DNA from: Spirochaetaceae bacterium | GTDB lineage: Bacteria > Spirochaetota > Leptospiria > Leptospirales > Leptonemataceae | Assembly: GCA_002730875.1 (NCBI GenBank) | Contig: PCBI01000002.1 | Location: 236,323 to 300,322 of the forward strand | Length of the DNA stretch: 64,000 bases | Reading direction: 5' to 3' | Part shown: positions 63,826 to 64,000 of the stretch, piece by piece | Numbering within the stretch: position 1 is the first letter of the stretch | How the letters are laid out: each line of letters starts with the position of its first letter | Position numbers and translations under genes: made by a program | Notes under the pieces: model-generated | What the model was told of the DNA's origin: nothing | Databases searched by the model: none | The model's input: the letters and a program-made list of their open reading frames with translations, nothing else

Positions 63826-64000
63826 TTCGCACTAGAATCTTCCTGGAAACACACTGAATGCTACCGCCGTTCCGTGAAGTAAATTTTACAAATGAGGGAA
63901 ATACCGTATGGCATCCCCGCCGCTCCGGGAAACCCGTGGAATCAGCCATGGAAAGAAGGACCACTACCGAGGATCTTAATGGTCCTGTTGCCGATCTTTC

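Noticed and set aside
63948..64000. Start of a plus-strand gene at the window edge
   Set aside because: An ATG is open to the end of the window, but only 17 codons are visible with no strong SD, so it cannot be supported.

Overview
The window looks like chromosomal DNA of a spirochaete of the Leptospira/Leptonema/Turneriella group. The clearest lineage marker is a lipoprotein (23427-24497) that matches the Leptospira surface lipoprotein LipL41 along its whole length. Consistent with this are a Gld-type ABC cluster, crotonyl-CoA carboxylase/reductase, a 7TM-SpoIIE-TPR signalling protein and many small exported lipoproteins with loose lipoboxes. Base composition is moderately GC-rich and even. 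I see no prophage, IS element, tRNA, 16S/23S rRNA or CRISPR array, so this is mostly a stable core region with several unusual non-coding elements.

Layout. 0.1-4.9 kb: four overlapping genes for a GldA/F/G-like ABC exporter and a DUF4340 protein. 5-10 kb: a hot-dog thioesterase, uvrC, avtA and an unknown gene. 10.2-12.5 kb: RNA-rich accessory DNA with an orphan cobalamin riboswitch, the RNase P RNA gene and an array of about ten 57-61 bp palindromic repeats. 12.5-15.7 kb: an OmpA/PD40 envelope protein and a CoA-transferase. 15.7-22.9 kb: an unknown protein coupled to a degenerate HD-GYP protein, then ccr and an MsbA-like exporter. 22.9-33 kb: two stand-alone receivers, lipL41, dgt, a HisKA_2-type sensor kinase, leuB and a fused B12-radical SAM/DUF2344 protein. 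33-41 kb: ssb, small exported proteins, a short UvrD-like helicase, a DUF389 protein, and a TIMP-like protein/matrixin/lipoprotein trio. 41-49 kb: polA, a STAS protein, trpC, an SspB-like/pgeF operon, trpF and a GNAT. 49.5-52 kb: a PAS-GGDEF-EAL protein. 52.3-57 kb: speH with a SET/AdoMetDC-like fusion, and korA-korB separated by a striking hairpin array. 57-64 kb: sfsA, secreted proteins, an ABHD18-like hydrolase and a 7TM-SpoIIE-TPR phosphatase.

The four most notable observations are these. (1) The 385-bp korA-korB spacer contains, on the coding strand, nine hairpins whose stems differ but whose loops keep GGA, as in CsrA-binding RNAs. (2) A protein joins a SET methyltransferase domain to an AdoMetDC-like domain that keeps all four SpeH processing/catalytic residues at identical spacing, next to a normal speH. 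(3) A complete cobalamin riboswitch has no downstream ORF and points antisense into a neighbouring gene. (4) A tandem array of palindromic repeats lies directly upstream of rnpB.

Functionally, ccr, the CoA-transferase, the thioesterase and KorAB form an acyl-CoA/2-oxoacid theme. The receivers, kinase, STAS, SpoIIE, HD-GYP and GGDEF-EAL proteins make the window rich in signalling. Start sites were chosen mainly from Shine-Dalgarno spacing, signal peptides and remembered homologue N-termini; no database search was possible.
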